Notes: generated by a model not told the origin, from the letters alone. Shown: positions 1 to 11,280, counted from the stretch's first letter. The stretch: 64,000 bases of DNA from Silene latifolia (GCF_048544455.1 NC_133529.1:43067456-43131455), one strand, 5' to 3'. Numbers and translations: made by a program.

Positions 1-981
1 TTCATTCGAGATATTCTTCGGACAGTTTTCAATTCCATGGCCTAATTTACCACATTTAAAGCAAATCATTTTAGACCCTTGTATTGAATGCCATAGACTT
101 TACCATATAAACGGAACTTAGAAAGCAATGGTTTCGAAATGTCGACTTCAACACTGAGTCTAGTAAATTGACCTCGTTCCGCCAAGGCAGTATTCTTATC
201 AACTCGAATAACTTTTCCAATTTTCGAACCAATCTTTTTTAGGAACATTTCGTTGAAATACTTGACAGGTAAGTTCGGAATACGAACCCAGGCCGTCAAA
301 TGTTTAATATTATCTGCGGATGGTACAAAATTTGGAACCCATTTTCTGATTGTTAAATAGTGATCGTCAATCATCCATGGGCCTTGAGTCACTACAAAAT
401 CGTAGTCTTGTTTGGATGAGAACCTTGCAATATAATAATTCTCTGACAGATCTGTAAGTGTAAGTTTGCCCTTGATCGACCACTTTGCTTATAATTTCCT
501 CATCAAAGCGAGATATCCAATTTTCTTATCGAACATTTTGATAATGAGGGAGTGGCGCCATGGCCTTCGGATGATAGCCTTCTCCTTCTTTATGAGACAA
601 AATGCGAGGGCAGACATCTTCATCTTCATCGATATATGTATCGTCATCGTCATCTGAATCGATATCAATGTCGTCTAAGGATGAATCATTGAGACTATAA
701 TCATCAAATGAGATTCCATGCACCTTTTATCTGTACGAGATTGTAGAGGGATTCAATGTTTGGGTTGACCTTGGGATGATTGGATTAGACTGCCCCGCGA
801 CCGGGCCACCGTCACTTGTTGTATTGGCATTAAACTCCTCAATATGCATCGTTTTTCTTTTGGAATTCTTGTGGGATGTTGGTGGGGGAAGGGTAGGAAA
901 ATCCTCGCTGGGATTGGCAGATGCAAGGTGGACGTGAGAACCGTTAGAATTCGGCGGGAGGCCAGATGTAGGCTCGAGCAT
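1..981 (-). pseudogene. Decayed LINE ORF1-like gene (DUF4283 + CCHC zinc knuckle)
   Basis: The minus strand reads a broken ORF1 of a plant LINE. It starts at an ATG at 981 with a Pro/Ser-rich N-terminus. An Asp/Glu-rich stretch follows at 526-723, then a DUF4283-like domain at 66-392 (containing TQGPWMIDDHYL and LTAWVRIPNLPVKYF), then a CCHC knuckle, CFKCGKLGHGIENC, at about 20-60. The knuckle is in another frame from the DUF4283 block, so there is a one-base shift near 66-72. Stops and shifts also separate the N-terminal pieces. Family knowledge: DUF4283/zf-CCHC_4 proteins of this type are L1-like ORF1 RNA-binding proteins or their host-captured relatives. The window edge cuts off what follows. 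It lies head-to-head with LSM6 and is not expected to be functional. Confidence 0.8.
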
Positions 982-1292
982 TTGAAATTCTAGGTTTTCT
1001 CTCTCTAGCTTAAAAATTTCCTATTGATGAGATGTGTAACTACGCAAGCATTGACAAATTTTAGATTTTGGTCAAGATTCGGATCCTTAATTTAAATGTT
1101 GATCGAGTTATTCGGATGGGTCAATTTTGTCGGTATATTTTTACCCAACTAGCGATAAACCGATTAGCCGACAATTAAGGTTCTACTTGGGCTGGGTTTT
1201 TGGAGGGGTTTTATTCTCTGCTTTCTCTAGTCTCTCTTTAGCCACCCTTCCTCTTTTACTCTTCCACGGCAATTGAACACCATCTCAATCAG
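982..1292 (+). promoter_or_regulatory. Intergenic promoter region and 5' leader of LSM6
   Basis: This stretch separates the LINE fragment from LSM6. The last 90 bases are pyrimidine-rich (CTCTCTTTAGCC and CTTCCTCTTTTAC), as is typical of a plant 5' leader. They end at a good splice donor at 1293. No convincing TATA box is visible, which is common for housekeeping genes. Promoter extent is inferred from position. Confidence 0.45.
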
Positions 1293-1463
1293 GTAAACTC
1301 CCTAATTTCTTAATTCTTTCTGCAATTTACGCACAATTCATGAATGTTACATCAAGCTTTCTGTCAATCGATGCTTATGTTAATCTTTCTGTGGCTTTTT
1401 TTTTTGGGTAACAACACAGTACAAGAACCCTAATTTTTTTGAATTCGATTTTGTAATTGACAG
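1293..1463 (+). other. Putative leader intron of LSM6
   Basis: A donor (CAG|GTAAAC) at 1293 and an acceptor (TTGACAG) ending at 1463 bracket a T-rich stretch 22 bases upstream of the start codon. Leader introns are common in small plant housekeeping genes. No transcript is available here, so the exact sites are inferred. Confidence 0.5.
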
Positions 1464-1485
1464 TTTGTTAGATTAAGCTCAAAAG

Positions 1486-4400
1486 ATGAGTACTGGAGGC
1501 GAGAAAGGATTGGGCAACACCAAAACACCCGCTGATTTTCTTAAATCAATTCGAGGGCGTCCTGTTGTTGTTAAGCTTAATTCTGGTGTTGATTATAGAG
1601 GTAATTCCTTGCTGTTCCCGTTTTTAATAATCGACTATCTTTATAATCCATCTTTATCAGTAGCGGGACCAGGATTTAATGTTATGGCTGTGTTTGTAGT
1701 CCATTTTGATCCGTAGCCGAACCTCGATTTAATGTTACTAGGATGTAAAATTCTGGGGGTGAAATGATAATGTTAACTAGGTCAACTTGGAAAAGTTCGA
1801 AAACTTTAACTAAAAGTTTCAGACTATTTTCATTTCTCGAGGGTGACTGCCACTGGTAGGCTGGTAGCCCCCTTAGTTATACCAATATACCACTGTTTTT
1901 AATTTATTCGTGGAGTATCTCTGAAAACGTGTTCATGCCGGTTAGGTGTTTTTGTGGGTTTAACAAGTGATATTGTGTATGTTTATAGGGTACCTTGTGC
2001 TCTTCATTTCCAAATCATCTCAGTTGTTTTAGGGCTTCTTTGGATAGAGGGATTTGGAGGGAAAGGAAAGGTTGAGAGAGTACGTGATTTAAAATTCCTT
2101 GTTTGGATAACAAAAGGGGTATGAGGGAAATGGAGGGGGAGGGATTTGGAAGGATCCATTTTCCTTCCTCCAAGGCAACTCAAAATCTCTCCGAAAAGAT
2201 TTGGAGGGAAATTGTATCCAAACACCCATGCTCTATTCCCCCTTGGCCCCTTCCCTCCCTTTCCTTTCCCTCCTATTTTGGTATCCAAACAAGGCTTAAG
2301 AATTGAAATTGCCTCTCTTCATTAAATTCAGGCCTTAAAGATCCTATTTAATATCCTTTTTCATACACGTACTTTGGTGTCTTTGAGTAGGCTTGGTCAC
2401 TTGCTGTTGCACATTTGTGAATGTGAAGTTTTCATAAGCTTTTGGTCTAAAGATGAAGGGAGTTGCTAGGTTTTGAGTGGGAGAGAAAAGAGAGAATTGT
2501 TGTGTATGAAAATCCTAGTTTGAGAGAAACTAATGGTAAAATGTGTGTAATTTAGTAAAACCGTGTATGAAATAACAAATACGAAGATGAAATGTGTTTC
2601 GAGTAATATGAATTTGTTGATGTAGTCCGTGTCTTGTGGTGAGTAGTTTACATTTGAATAGACTAATTAGAAGTAGTTTTCTTTACGGGATTGCGTCAAA
2701 CTGTCTGGACGGAGGGATAGTTAGACTTTTGAATTTAATTTCTTTAACAAATGTGATCAACAACTGAAGAGAGACGACTCGTTTGATGGTAGCCAAAGGC
2801 CTGGAACTTTTATTTGTTTTTTTTTAGTTCCTTGATTAGTTAGAGAACCAAAGTATTAATATATAACAAAGTTGTTGGTAAAAACGGATTTGCTATACAT
2901 TTTTACCAACAACTTTGTTATATATTAATACTTTGGTTTACTTTTAAGGTATTCCGGACCTATAAGTTTTCCTTCGATTTTCAAAATCGTTTTAATCCTT
3001 ATTCTCGATTCAAATTCTAAGTTTCTACAAAAAATCCGGACTTTGATTTTAAAACCTATAAGTTTACCTTGACTTTTGTATTATGTTTCACTCCCCTTTT
3101 ATTTTTCACTTTTCCTTTTCTATATATTCGCATTTTGAGGTGTGCGATCACTCATGGACTGTTCTATTGGATGATTCATGTCAGCCGACCCCAAATCATT
3201 TTGGGATTAAGGCTCTGATGTTGTTATTGTTGCTGCTTGATTAGTTAGAGAGAATTGGCAACTTGGCATCCCTAAAGAGACATCTAAAATACCCGGTTAT
3301 AATTAGACCTTGCAAATAGATCAGGTCGTGTCGTGTTTGTGTTCGTGTTAATATTAAACGGGTCACCACTACCCAACCCTAAGCCGACCCGATTACATAA
3401 ACGGGTCATTTGTCTCAACCCTAACCCGACCCATGAACCCAACCCGACTTGTTTAACCCATTTATCTTTAAGTCGGTCATTTTTAACCCATTTAATCCGT
3501 TTAACTCAATAAACTATAAACTACACTTTATAACCCTATTATCCCAAAAATGTTGAATCAAAATGCTAATGTTTAAGTTGTTTTGTTGAATTATTGACTC
3601 AAGCCAAATATATTATGACAATTTTAAGTAAATGGGTTATTCGTATCGGGTTCATGTCAAAAGACATCAATCCTAACCCGACCCATTTAAGTTTCGTGTC
3701 GTGTCGTGTCGTGTCAACCCAATTACTTAAATGGGTCACGACGTCTTGACTCTAACCTGATAGCTTCGTGTCGGGTTCGTGTCGTGTTTTCGGGTCGTGT
3801 CAATGATTGCCGCCTCTGCTTTCTATGTAATTGAGATTTTCGATTTTGGAAAAGCGCTTTGGCCGCTTTCACTTTCAATTTAACATAAAAGTATTCTGAA
3901 AAATTGCAAAGATTATATCACTATGTTTGGAGTGAAAATGCTCTTTTAAGAGTTAAAGTGTACCCATTTCATAAGATGTACTCCCATACTTTTGAGAGAT
4001 ATCGAAGATGTGAGAAGTATAAAATACAGAGGGAATATGAGAGTTCTCATTATCCAATGGGTACTATGTTCAAACCAGTGCTGACTTGAGACCTCGTGGA
4101 ATATATTGGTCTCAGAAATCATAGGCTGTAAATTTGAAAGTTTGAGTGACCTTTAAACCGAGTGTCTCAATTTGAAATTTGAAAATCTGAAATTTGGAGG
4201 GTTGGATGTTTTTGGATTGGGTATCTTTAAGAAAGCTGTTTCTTTTTGTAGTCACACCCAACTAGATGTTTGTAGGGTTCAACGACCTTCAATTTGAAAT
4301 TGTGATCACAACGGATGACCTTATTAGTGGCACTTTGCCAATGTTAAACTTTGGTGAGCTTCGTGGATAGAGAGTAGAGAGCGCATATATAGTTAATTTA

Positions 4401-5786
4401 GTTTTTATTTTGGCAATTATTTGGCATAGCTTGTCAGTTTCCTCTATATACCACGGTTTTTTAGTCAAAGGAGATTGCAATGCATTGTGAAGTGTAATTA
4501 TCATGTAAAAGATGTTAAGTTGTTAAGCTTATTATGGGAACGTAACTCGGAAGGGTGGAATTTGAGGTAGTTTGTTTTTTTGGGGTATAGATAGTTTTTT
4601 TTGTACTGTTTTCGAAGACTTATAGCTCTGCTCTGTAGGACAAGCAAAGCTGTACTCCTTATTGATCTGAGCACATTGGCTGAATGATATTTCCAATTTG
4701 ACAACTCCATTCATTTCTAGATATGAATATTTATAACATTGGCATACTCTCTCTTATCGACTCGATGCCAGCCACACACTCACGCAACCAAAGTCACTTC
4801 CTCCCGTTTGAAGCCACCCATGTCAATGGACTCATTTCTCTATGCCCTCCTTCAACTTCTCTCTTCTCTTCAAGTGCGTTTTTTTTCCTTGGATCATGAA
4901 ATTGGAAGTTAGAGCTTTAGAATCTATGCAAAAATAAAGGCAGTTTTGCAGAGCTGACTATGCCTTTGAGGTAATGGCTATCAATGTAGATTGGTACGCT
5001 AATTGGATTAGCAGTGGTGAGGGATTAATGAATCAACTAAAAATATTAAGTTTCAATGCCCTTGAAAATTATGGAGTACAACTCTTTAACATTATCTTAA
5101 AACTTTGCATTGGGGCATTGGTAGAAAGTAGAATGGATGGGATAGGAGATTAGGGGAGAGTATAGAATGATCGGAGAATGTCCATGTTACTGAACCAACA
5201 AACTTAAGAACAATGCTAACCAGGTGTTCAATTATTTGCTTGTGAAGAAGATATTAAGTGCCCCGTATATTTTAACTGTTCTGTTTAAATCAAGTAGTCG
5301 TATTCGGATCTCCTTTCTATGAAGGAACAAGTTTGAGCTTGAGTTGTGCACATATATGATTGAACTGGATTTTAGGTCAATTGTCACTTTCATTTTAGCT
5401 ACGAAGTATAACATGATAAATTTTGGTTTGTTCATGTCGGCAGGCATTTTAGCATGCCTTGATGGATACATGAACATCGCCATGGAGCAAACAGAAGAGT
5501 ACGTTAATGGACAACTGAAGAACAAGTATGGTGATGCATTCATCCATGGGAACAATGGTATTTACTGAAACTGTTTCTTTCATGATTTACCCAAATACCC
5601 TTACAAAATAGTGAAATACAGTAACTTTTACAAAGTAGTAACTTACTTCTATAGGTAGTATTTCGTTAACATTTTTACATAAGCTTTGTGTTATTTCAAA
5701 TTAATGTTGCTTTAATGACACCTCGTTTTTCAAATGCAGTGCTATATATCAGCACCACAAAGAGAACTCTTGCTGATGGAGCTTAG
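1486..5786 (+). CDS. LSM6: LSM6, U6 snRNA-associated Sm-like protein (3 coding exons)
   Basis: The coding exons are 1486-1600, 5444-5557 and 5740-5786, with GT-AG borders and consistent phase, giving 91 residues, the usual LSM6 length. Recognisable blocks are KTPADFLKSIRGRPVVVKLN (Sm1 motif, exon 1), CLDGYMNIAMEQTEEY and KNKYGDAFIHGNN (Sm2 region, exon 2), and VLYISTTKRTLADGA (exon 3). Family knowledge: LSM6 is one subunit of the heteroheptameric LSM1-7 ring (cytoplasmic mRNA decapping) and the LSM2-8 ring (nuclear, binds the U6 snRNA 3' end for splicing). The reading frame is undamaged. Intron 1 is 3.8 kb and full of repeats, while intron 2 is only 182 bases. The start is the first ATG of exon 1 and matches the family N-terminus. 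Confidence 0.95.
2029..2300. mobile_element. MITE-like element with about 40-bp terminal inverted repeats in LSM6 intron 1
   Basis: The left end (AGGGCTTCTTTGGATAGAGG, then GGAGGGAAAGGAAAGG) is mirrored by the right end (CCTTTCCTTTCCCTCC, then TATCCAAACAAGGCTTAAG). The inside keeps purine-rich sub-repeats related to the ends, such as TTGTTTGGATAACAAAAGGG. It has no coding capacity. The structure is that of a short non-autonomous DNA transposon, possibly hAT-like. No clean target duplication was identified. Confidence 0.6.
2831..3251 (+). mobile_element. SINE-tailed retroinsertion with 16-bp target duplication
   Basis: Perfect 16-bp direct repeats (CTTGATTAGTTAGAGA) at 2831-2846 and 3236-3251 flank a 389-bp insert. 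The insert's 3' end carries the tail of an Au-type plant SINE: GATTCATGTCAGCCGACCCC, then GGGATTAAGGCTCTGATG and TTG-rich repeats. The 5' part is not the usual tRNA-derived head. It begins with a perfect 39-bp inverted repeat at 2846-2938. The duplication and TTG tail show insertion by LINE machinery. The origin of the 5' part is unknown. Confidence 0.75.
2846..2938. repeat. Perfect 39-bp inverted repeat with 15-nt loop
   Basis: Arm 1 at 2846-2884 and arm 2 at 2900-2938 are exact reverse complements around a 15-nt spacer. Arm 1 begins at the 5' boundary of the SINE-tailed insertion. In the LSM6 pre-mRNA it would fold into a long uninterrupted hairpin. Confidence 0.9.
3300..3810. repeat. Dispersed ACCCG/CGGGT-rich repeat in LSM6 intron 1
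   Basis: The stretch is built from short variants of ACCCGACCC, AACGGGTCA and GTCGTGTCGTGT, with CGTGT-rich ends pointing towards each other (GTCGTGTCGTGTTTGTG at the left, GTCGTGTTTTCGGGTCGTGT at the right). It resembles the simple-motif non-autonomous elements common in eudicots. There are no ORFs. Confidence 0.5.
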
Positions 5787-6115
5787 TTATAAGACAAAAA
5801 CTTGCGAGCATTTTGAAAATATGCAGCTGTTCTAACCTTGGAAGATGGTACATGTTTAAGACTGCTTTGTATTACGAACACACTTTTGTACTTCTGATTG
5901 ATTATTGAGCTTGTTTGTTCGTCACTCTACGATTCTATGTTACTATTTCTTGCTTGCCAAGTTTTATGTATATCCAGCAGCTAATTCTTCTGCTATCCGT
6001 GGCTTGTTACGTGAACATTTTTTTTTTTTTTTTTTTTTGCTTTGTTAACTTTTGCAAATCAAAATTTATCAGGTAATTGCCATTTATAACAGTCATAATA
6101 TTGCTCCCTAGTTGC
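5787..6115 (+). other. LSM6 3' UTR and downstream spacer
   Basis: This is AT-rich sequence following the stop codon, with an 18-base T tract at about 6020. No gene is visible. The transcript end cannot be fixed from sequence alone. Confidence 0.4.
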
Positions 6116-6117
6116 CA

Positions 6118-6652
6118 GTCTAGGGCAGAGCACGGATTGGATATCAGATCCAAAGTGTTAGTTCGGATCGGATATCCATATTAGAAATTCCTGAAGTCAG
6201 ATATCCATTTCCAGCTATTTCGGATACCCAATGTTTGGATATCTAAAATAATCGAATCGGATGCGGATATCCATCGGATATCTATATTTTGGAATGTACG
6301 TTAAAACTATTTTGAAACACGATCATATTCATCGTCTTACATAATAATTTTCTTTAATATTCTTACTCCAATGGTCTCGACATAAAATTGAAGTACCACT
6401 TACATATTTCTCTTATATTTTAAACTTTGATTAAGTTGTATCAGATAAAATTGTATTTTCTCAAAATTATACTAGAAAACTAAAGTTTCGGATTGGATAT
6501 TCAAATGTTTTAATTCTAATATTCATATCCAAACCAAAATCAAAAATTCCGGATCGGATATCCGATCCAAACTTAACTTTCGGATCGGATATCCAGAAAA
6601 CGGATCGGGTTCGGATCAGATTGGATAATCGGATTTTCTGCTCAGCTCTAGT
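6118..6652. mobile_element. MITE-like element built of GGATCGGATATCC motifs
   Basis: The ends CTAGGGCAGAGCACGG (about 6120) and TCTGCTCAGCTCTAG (about 6635-6650) are imperfect inverted repeats. The flanks have many variants of GATCGGATATCCG. CTAGTTGCCA and CTAGTTGTCA beside the ends may be a degraded target duplication. There is no coding capacity. The middle (6290-6470) is plain AT-rich DNA. Confidence 0.5.
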
Positions 6653-6654
6653 TG

Positions 6655-6915
6655 TCACATCGCATTGCAACCAAGTTACCAAAGGTTAGGAGACTTTTTT
6701 TGACAGCAGTAAAGAAAGATTAACCTACACTATACAAATCCGACTCTCGGAGTCAGATTTCATTATTACATCATTATCATAAGAAATTAAACTAAGGATA
6801 GGGGTGATAAGCAAAGTAGGCTTCTTGAGCGAACGATCAGAGTTGGCCAAATGTGCAAACGTTTCGTTCCTTTTCTTTATTAGCTGCGCATCAGAGAAGT
6901 ACCTGCAACAAGAGA
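6655..6915. other. Intergenic stretch, nothing recognised
   Basis: AT-rich DNA without ORFs, known repeats or RNA motifs that I can see. Confidence 0.3.
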
Positions 6916-6918
6916 CAC

Positions 6919-7658
6919 TTACACCACGGGAACGTAGAATTTCTGGGAGGGGTATCTACTTGAAGAACAAGTAGATAAATTGTGTCTTGGAGATTCATCT
7001 CCTTTGCTATAATCCTTCTTCGGAGTGATAATTCTCCTTTTGTTTTTCTCTTTCACTTGATGAATCATAGGGTACCTGCGAAACAAAGGCGTACTAGGGC
7101 CGCACTGAAAACCTTCAACCGAAAAAGCGAACTTACACTTCACGGGAGAAGTCGAAGAAATGGAAGGCTAACGGTCATCAGTAGAGGTTGACACAACGGA
7201 AGCTTGATGGTCATTAGAACCAAACTGAGGTTTAGGGCAAATAAAAGTGGTATTATCAATCAAGGAAGAGAAAGCCAAATTAGAATCCTTAGTAGAATTA
7301 CTGAAGGGGGCATGGCTGATTTGGGTACCCAGAGGGGTGAAGTTGTCGCCTAAGGAGGATACACTCGAACTTGGGGCAATGGGTTTAACTTTGGTGATAT
7401 CTACAGAAGGCGTATCTTCTATCACGGTCTTGGAAATCCTCCTTCTAGAACTCCTCTTCTTTATCTTTTTACGGATCTTTTTTGTAGTGGCTCCCTTATT
7501 AATAGACTACCATTAAAAATTTGTGGCTCGTAAGTTTTTCTCTGCAGATATGTAATTTTAAAATTCTGTGTGTGAGGCAGGCAATAAATCGTTTTCCCAC
7601 AGTAGTTACTCGTACCTAAATTATCGTCAGCAACATAAATTTTCCCGGGGCATGGCAT
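6919..7658 (-). pseudogene. Decayed protein-coding fragments of unknown family
   Basis: The minus strand holds a 65-codon ORF (7461-7658, containing DDNLGTSNYCGKTIYCLPHT). A basic Lys/Arg-rich stretch in a shifted frame follows (about 7440-7500). Then comes a Ser/Thr-rich ORF (7168-7425), and then a short ORF (6919-7143) after more frame changes. The composition of one long basic-then-serine-rich polypeptide runs across the frame breaks, so this looks like a decayed gene or transposon ORF. I do not recognise the family. Confidence 0.35.
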
Positions 7659-7659
7659 T

Positions 7660-8257
7660 TTAGCTAGTCAAAAGGTATTGTTACACTGTCGGCCATCCAA
7701 CACTTCTCTTGAAAACTTGGAACCAAACATAAACAAAAACCGTCGACTGGAAGCTTTACAATGCTAATGATGATAATGAATGATCATTTAGACACTCCTC
7801 TTGAACCAACCATCACATTTGAAGATCATTTAATGTTGACTTGACAATAATTTCTTCAAATATATGTCGAGTTACAAAGCGATTTATTTTAAAGATGTAT
7901 CAATTTGGGTTGGTTTTGAAAGTATTTGTCAAATTGGGCCCGCCTAAGATCGCGTTTTAGCTTTGGAAAAAGAGCAACCATATAGTAGAGTCATCATAGG
8001 GAATGACGACTTCTAAATGAAATAAAATATCATATTTATTACCATGGTCTTGATAATCACAAATTCTTGTTCAAGACGACAATGTCCATTTTAAACTTAA
8101 ACAATAAACAGATCAGGTATAGTAAGATAAGACAAAAGGAGGATGCCTAGGGATTAACAAAAAGTTTGTCTTATATATATAGGAGCATATTTAACCCGTT
8201 TTCATCTTAAAACGAATATTGTCATCTTAAGAAAGACTTGTTAATTAATAATAGCAA
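7660..8257. other. Intergenic stretch, nothing recognised
   Basis: AT-rich sequence with no supported gene. Short ORFs here have no codon pattern or recognisable product. Confidence 0.3.
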
Positions 8258-8450
8258 GATCTATTGGTTGCGATGGTAGAGTTGTAACTCTCATTGCAAA
8301 GGTCAAGGGTTCAAGGGTTCGAATCTTCCTGCAGCATGGATTTTTGTTAAAATAAAGACAAATTTGGTAAGAAATTTTTTCACCAATGGGTGTCAAAACC
8401 CGAGACCTCAAGGTGGTGATGACAAACTACTTTACACTACACCAAGCACA
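8258..8450 (+). mobile_element. tRNA-derived SINE
   Basis: The element starts with a tRNA-like head. TTGGTTGCGATGGTAGAG near 8263 fits a pol III A box, and GGTTCGAATC at 8316-8325 is a canonical B box. A SINE-like body follows. The 3' limit is uncertain because no clear poly-A/T tail or target duplication was found. Confidence 0.65.
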
Positions 8451-8479
8451 TTGCACTGAAGTATATGAACTTGATAAGA

Positions 8480-9095
8480 TATAAATACCTGTTTTTCTTT
8501 TCACTACAAAGTTGCCATTCCCAATGGCGACTTTGACTAAGCCACCATGTGAAACGGCGACTTTAAACCCCCTAGTTTCGTTAAACTATGATCCTAAGTG
8601 CACCCCAAAACGATGCATTTTTTCATTTTTGACCCAATTTGACAATTTTTTTCCAGCATTATTTTAGAAAAAGAGTTCTTACAAATTCAGATACGTCATC
8701 AATGTTTAATTTGTCAAAACAACTACAGTATATTCATTGTACCTTTTGTGAGAAGGTTTCACTACTATTTTTTGAATAAACAACAATGAAAATAACATGA
8801 TAAATGTATAAATAAAAGAAACGGGGTAGGATGAAGAACATTGTAACAGATCCTTACTAGATGAGCCATCGATGACTGTTCTACAATACTTATGATAACC
8901 ACCTAACAAGTGAGTTATTGGCTTGTACTCCTAATCTTCATATTGAGGGCTTATCGACTATCTAATCCAAAATCACTTTATTGGATGACCTGTTCGTCAA
9001 CAATACCCACACTGCAAACCAAAACCGAGTCAGGATGACAATAATCCATCAAGCAATCTAAATGAATTCAGGAACAACATTACCCACTGCCTCAA
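8480..9095. other. Intergenic stretch, nothing recognised
   Basis: AT-rich DNA with a few degenerate repeats of TGGCGACTTT around 8515-8570. There are no ORFs with recognisable products. Confidence 0.3.
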
Positions 9096-9097
9096 TG

Positions 9098-9190
9098 GCT
9101 CTCACAAATTGCGGGGTAAGGGGGAGTCGGGTGTATGCAGCCTTACCCTTGTGTTAGAAATACAAAAGGACTGTTTCCGAATGACCCAAA
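9098..9190 (+). repeat. SINE-like fragment (GTATGCAGCCTTACCC block)
   Basis: The block GGGGTAAGGGGGAGTCGGGT, GTATGCAGCCTTACCCTTG, then GGACTGTTTCCGAATGACCC resembles a conserved module seen in several plant tRNA-derived SINEs. The boundaries and the family are uncertain. Confidence 0.4.
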
Positions 9191-9194
9191 ATGA

Positions 9195-10500
9195 AAATTG
9201 CGTCAAAAGCTACATCGAATGACCACTACATCACAAGAGAAAGAAGTACAACCACTTGAGTGAGCAATTTTGACTTATACCATAATTCATCGTAATCCAA
9301 AACCAAAGAGTAACGAGTCTTTGGCTCCATTGGAAATATGGAAATGGTATTCAGTAACATATAGCCATTTTTTAGTGGGATGTGACAACAAACCATAAAC
9401 ATCTCTATCGATTTATTAACTAAACAAAATAAAATCTACAGATTGTAAGAACACTAAATATCCAGAAGTTGTACTCAGATTTGCTACAAAAACCATGTTT
9501 TAAAATAGCTTTGTTTAACTTTTATTTCCCTCATTTCCTTTTGGTTGTCCAAATAAGTTGTCCTCTTTCCCATAGTACATTCAATCGCAAAAGAATTTCA
9601 CACCCAAAATCACTCTTTTGAACAACTCCATATGACCATAGTTTCTAGGTCAAAGGATATCGTTATTTCCACAATAACCCTTGATAATGACCTCTAAGCA
9701 GATCGAGTTGTATCCGTAATGCCTTCCCAGCAGAGGCTGGACCTCCGAATAAAAGGAACATATTTGATATTTTGAAGGACGCTACGCCACTAGACCAAAT
9801 AAAGCCTTCCATATACAACCTTCATGCAGGAAGAGATTCAGGGCGAATAGAGGGAAGACCAATGAGAAAGAAACAGCTTTCAAAGCCCTTGTCAGAATAA
9901 CCAAGTATTTGCACCATTTTACAAACAAATATTCCCAATGGTTTCAGGTTCCTAGCCCTACCTCCAATCGACCTAATTCAAAAAAGTCGTATGGCATCCC
10001 CACATCCCACAAATAATGATCAAACCAAGTCGCCTGTAAATCTAAACAGCAAACCTATGCAACTGCAATCCTACACTTCCAATCTCACTGAGTATGTGAC
10101 CCTACAAAGGCATCTACTGTTGTAGCATTTGAACCTGACACAAAACCACACTTTGCAGTTTTGACTACACCCCAGAATCCAAACTAGATACTTACACAGG
10201 TATACAGACAAGAAGCCGTAGTTTTAGGAGAGATGTGCACAAGTAATGAGTTTCACATGTAAAGCAATACAAGATGGGTATTATGGGGCAAAGGGAGGGC
10301 ATCATAGAAGAAAAGAAAATGGAAGCACGGCTAACATGCAAAAGACACACCTAAGGTGCCTCTGTCTAGTGCCTTGCACCAAGCGAAGTCAAGGGCACTT
10401 CTTAACTTACGTAAGAGGGTAAGTGAACAACAAAAACATTAACATTTGCAAAGCAAAGAATGTGGCAACTGAAAAAGGCGTCCCTTTTAATCTAATTCAT
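9195..10500. other. Long non-coding stretch, nothing recognised
   Basis: About 1.3 kb without an ORF above background. The base composition is less AT-rich than the surroundings (for example 9720-10200), so it may be an old decayed repeat or gene relic. I cannot assign it. Confidence 0.3.
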
Positions 10501-10506
10501 TAAGTT

Positions 10507-10573
10507 AGTCATGTTGATACTTACAACAACAACAACATCAGAGCCTTAATTCCAAAAGTCATGCTGATACTTA
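10507..10573 (-). mobile_element. 33-bp SINE stub with 17-bp target duplication
   Basis: AGTCATGTTGATACTTA (10507-10523) and AGTCATGCTGATACTTA (10557-10573) differ by one base and flank a 33-bp insert. On the minus strand the insert reads as the last bases of the Au-type SINE tail (AATTAAGGCTCTGATG then TTG repeats). It is an extremely 5'-truncated SINE insertion, the same family as the one in LSM6 intron 1. Confidence 0.75.
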
Positions 10574-10817
10574 GATTTAGCAGTATTAACTCGGAGCCCC
10601 TATTGCAAGTATCATGAATAGCACAGAGGAAATGTAAAATTTTCCCCAAATTGTATATGGAGCTATTGAAAGAGATTACTAAGTCGTGTCTTTGCAAGTT
10701 TGTGGATTAGCAGAATCAGCAGTAGAGCCAGAGGCAGATTCAGCATCTACACTTGATTATCTACGCACCAACATATGATATAAGCAGACAATTTAGCAAC
10801 ATACCCTTGAGATCTCT

Positions 10818-10863
10818 CTAAGCGGATGTAGCAGCAGGGGAAGGGGCAGAAGCAGAAGCAGGA

Positions 10864-10898
<35 letters not shown>

Positions 10899-11280
10899 GG
10901 TATGGCTGACAACCAGTGGAGGACGTAGAGCTCGATGCTTTGCATCATTCTCCTTCCGAGCATTGTACATCTCTTCAGTTTCCACGACAACCAACCTTTT
11001 AACCTGCATTAATAAAAAAAAATTATAAAGTGTGGTGTCTCGAAAAAAAATGACGAAAGTGAAGCAATGAAGAGTACGATGATGTAACCTGCTGTATCAT
11101 TCCTCTAACAGTGGGTGTATTCCACCTCATGACAGTCCTATTAGACTTGCGAAGCCTCAACGCTTCCAAGGTTCGCCTATGAAGTTTTCTGGTTCCTGGC
11201 ATACCCCTGACCAATGTAATATACAGGTGGGGGCTCCATGCTACTGGAATTTGTGCCTTGAACGCCTTGAAAGCACTCAT
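10818..11280 (-). CDS. Ribosomal protein L30/L7 family (uL30, mitochondrial type), 2 coding exons
   Basis: The coding exons are 11280-11089 and 11003-10818 (minus), joined in phase by an 85-base GT-AG intron. They encode 125 residues. The N-terminus (MSAFKAFKAQIPVAWSPHLY) and the block GTRKLHRRTLEALRLRKSNR plus WNTPTVRGMIQQVKRLVVVE match the plant organellar L30 family. Family knowledge: uL30 sits in the large ribosomal subunit near 5S rRNA and the central protuberance. Plant proteins of this type are usually about 105-115 residues. The extra length here is an Ala-Pro/Ala-Ser tail (APAPAPAPAPVPASASAP) made by a GCTCCT-like hexamer repeat at about 10860-10900. The frame is intact. Organelle targeting is inferred from the family, as no classic presequence is seen. 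Confidence 0.88.

Noticed and set aside
8316-8325. Possible true tRNA gene because of the GGTTCGAATC box.
   Set aside because: No cloverleaf with acceptor and anticodon stems can be formed. The A and B boxes are followed by a SINE-like body.
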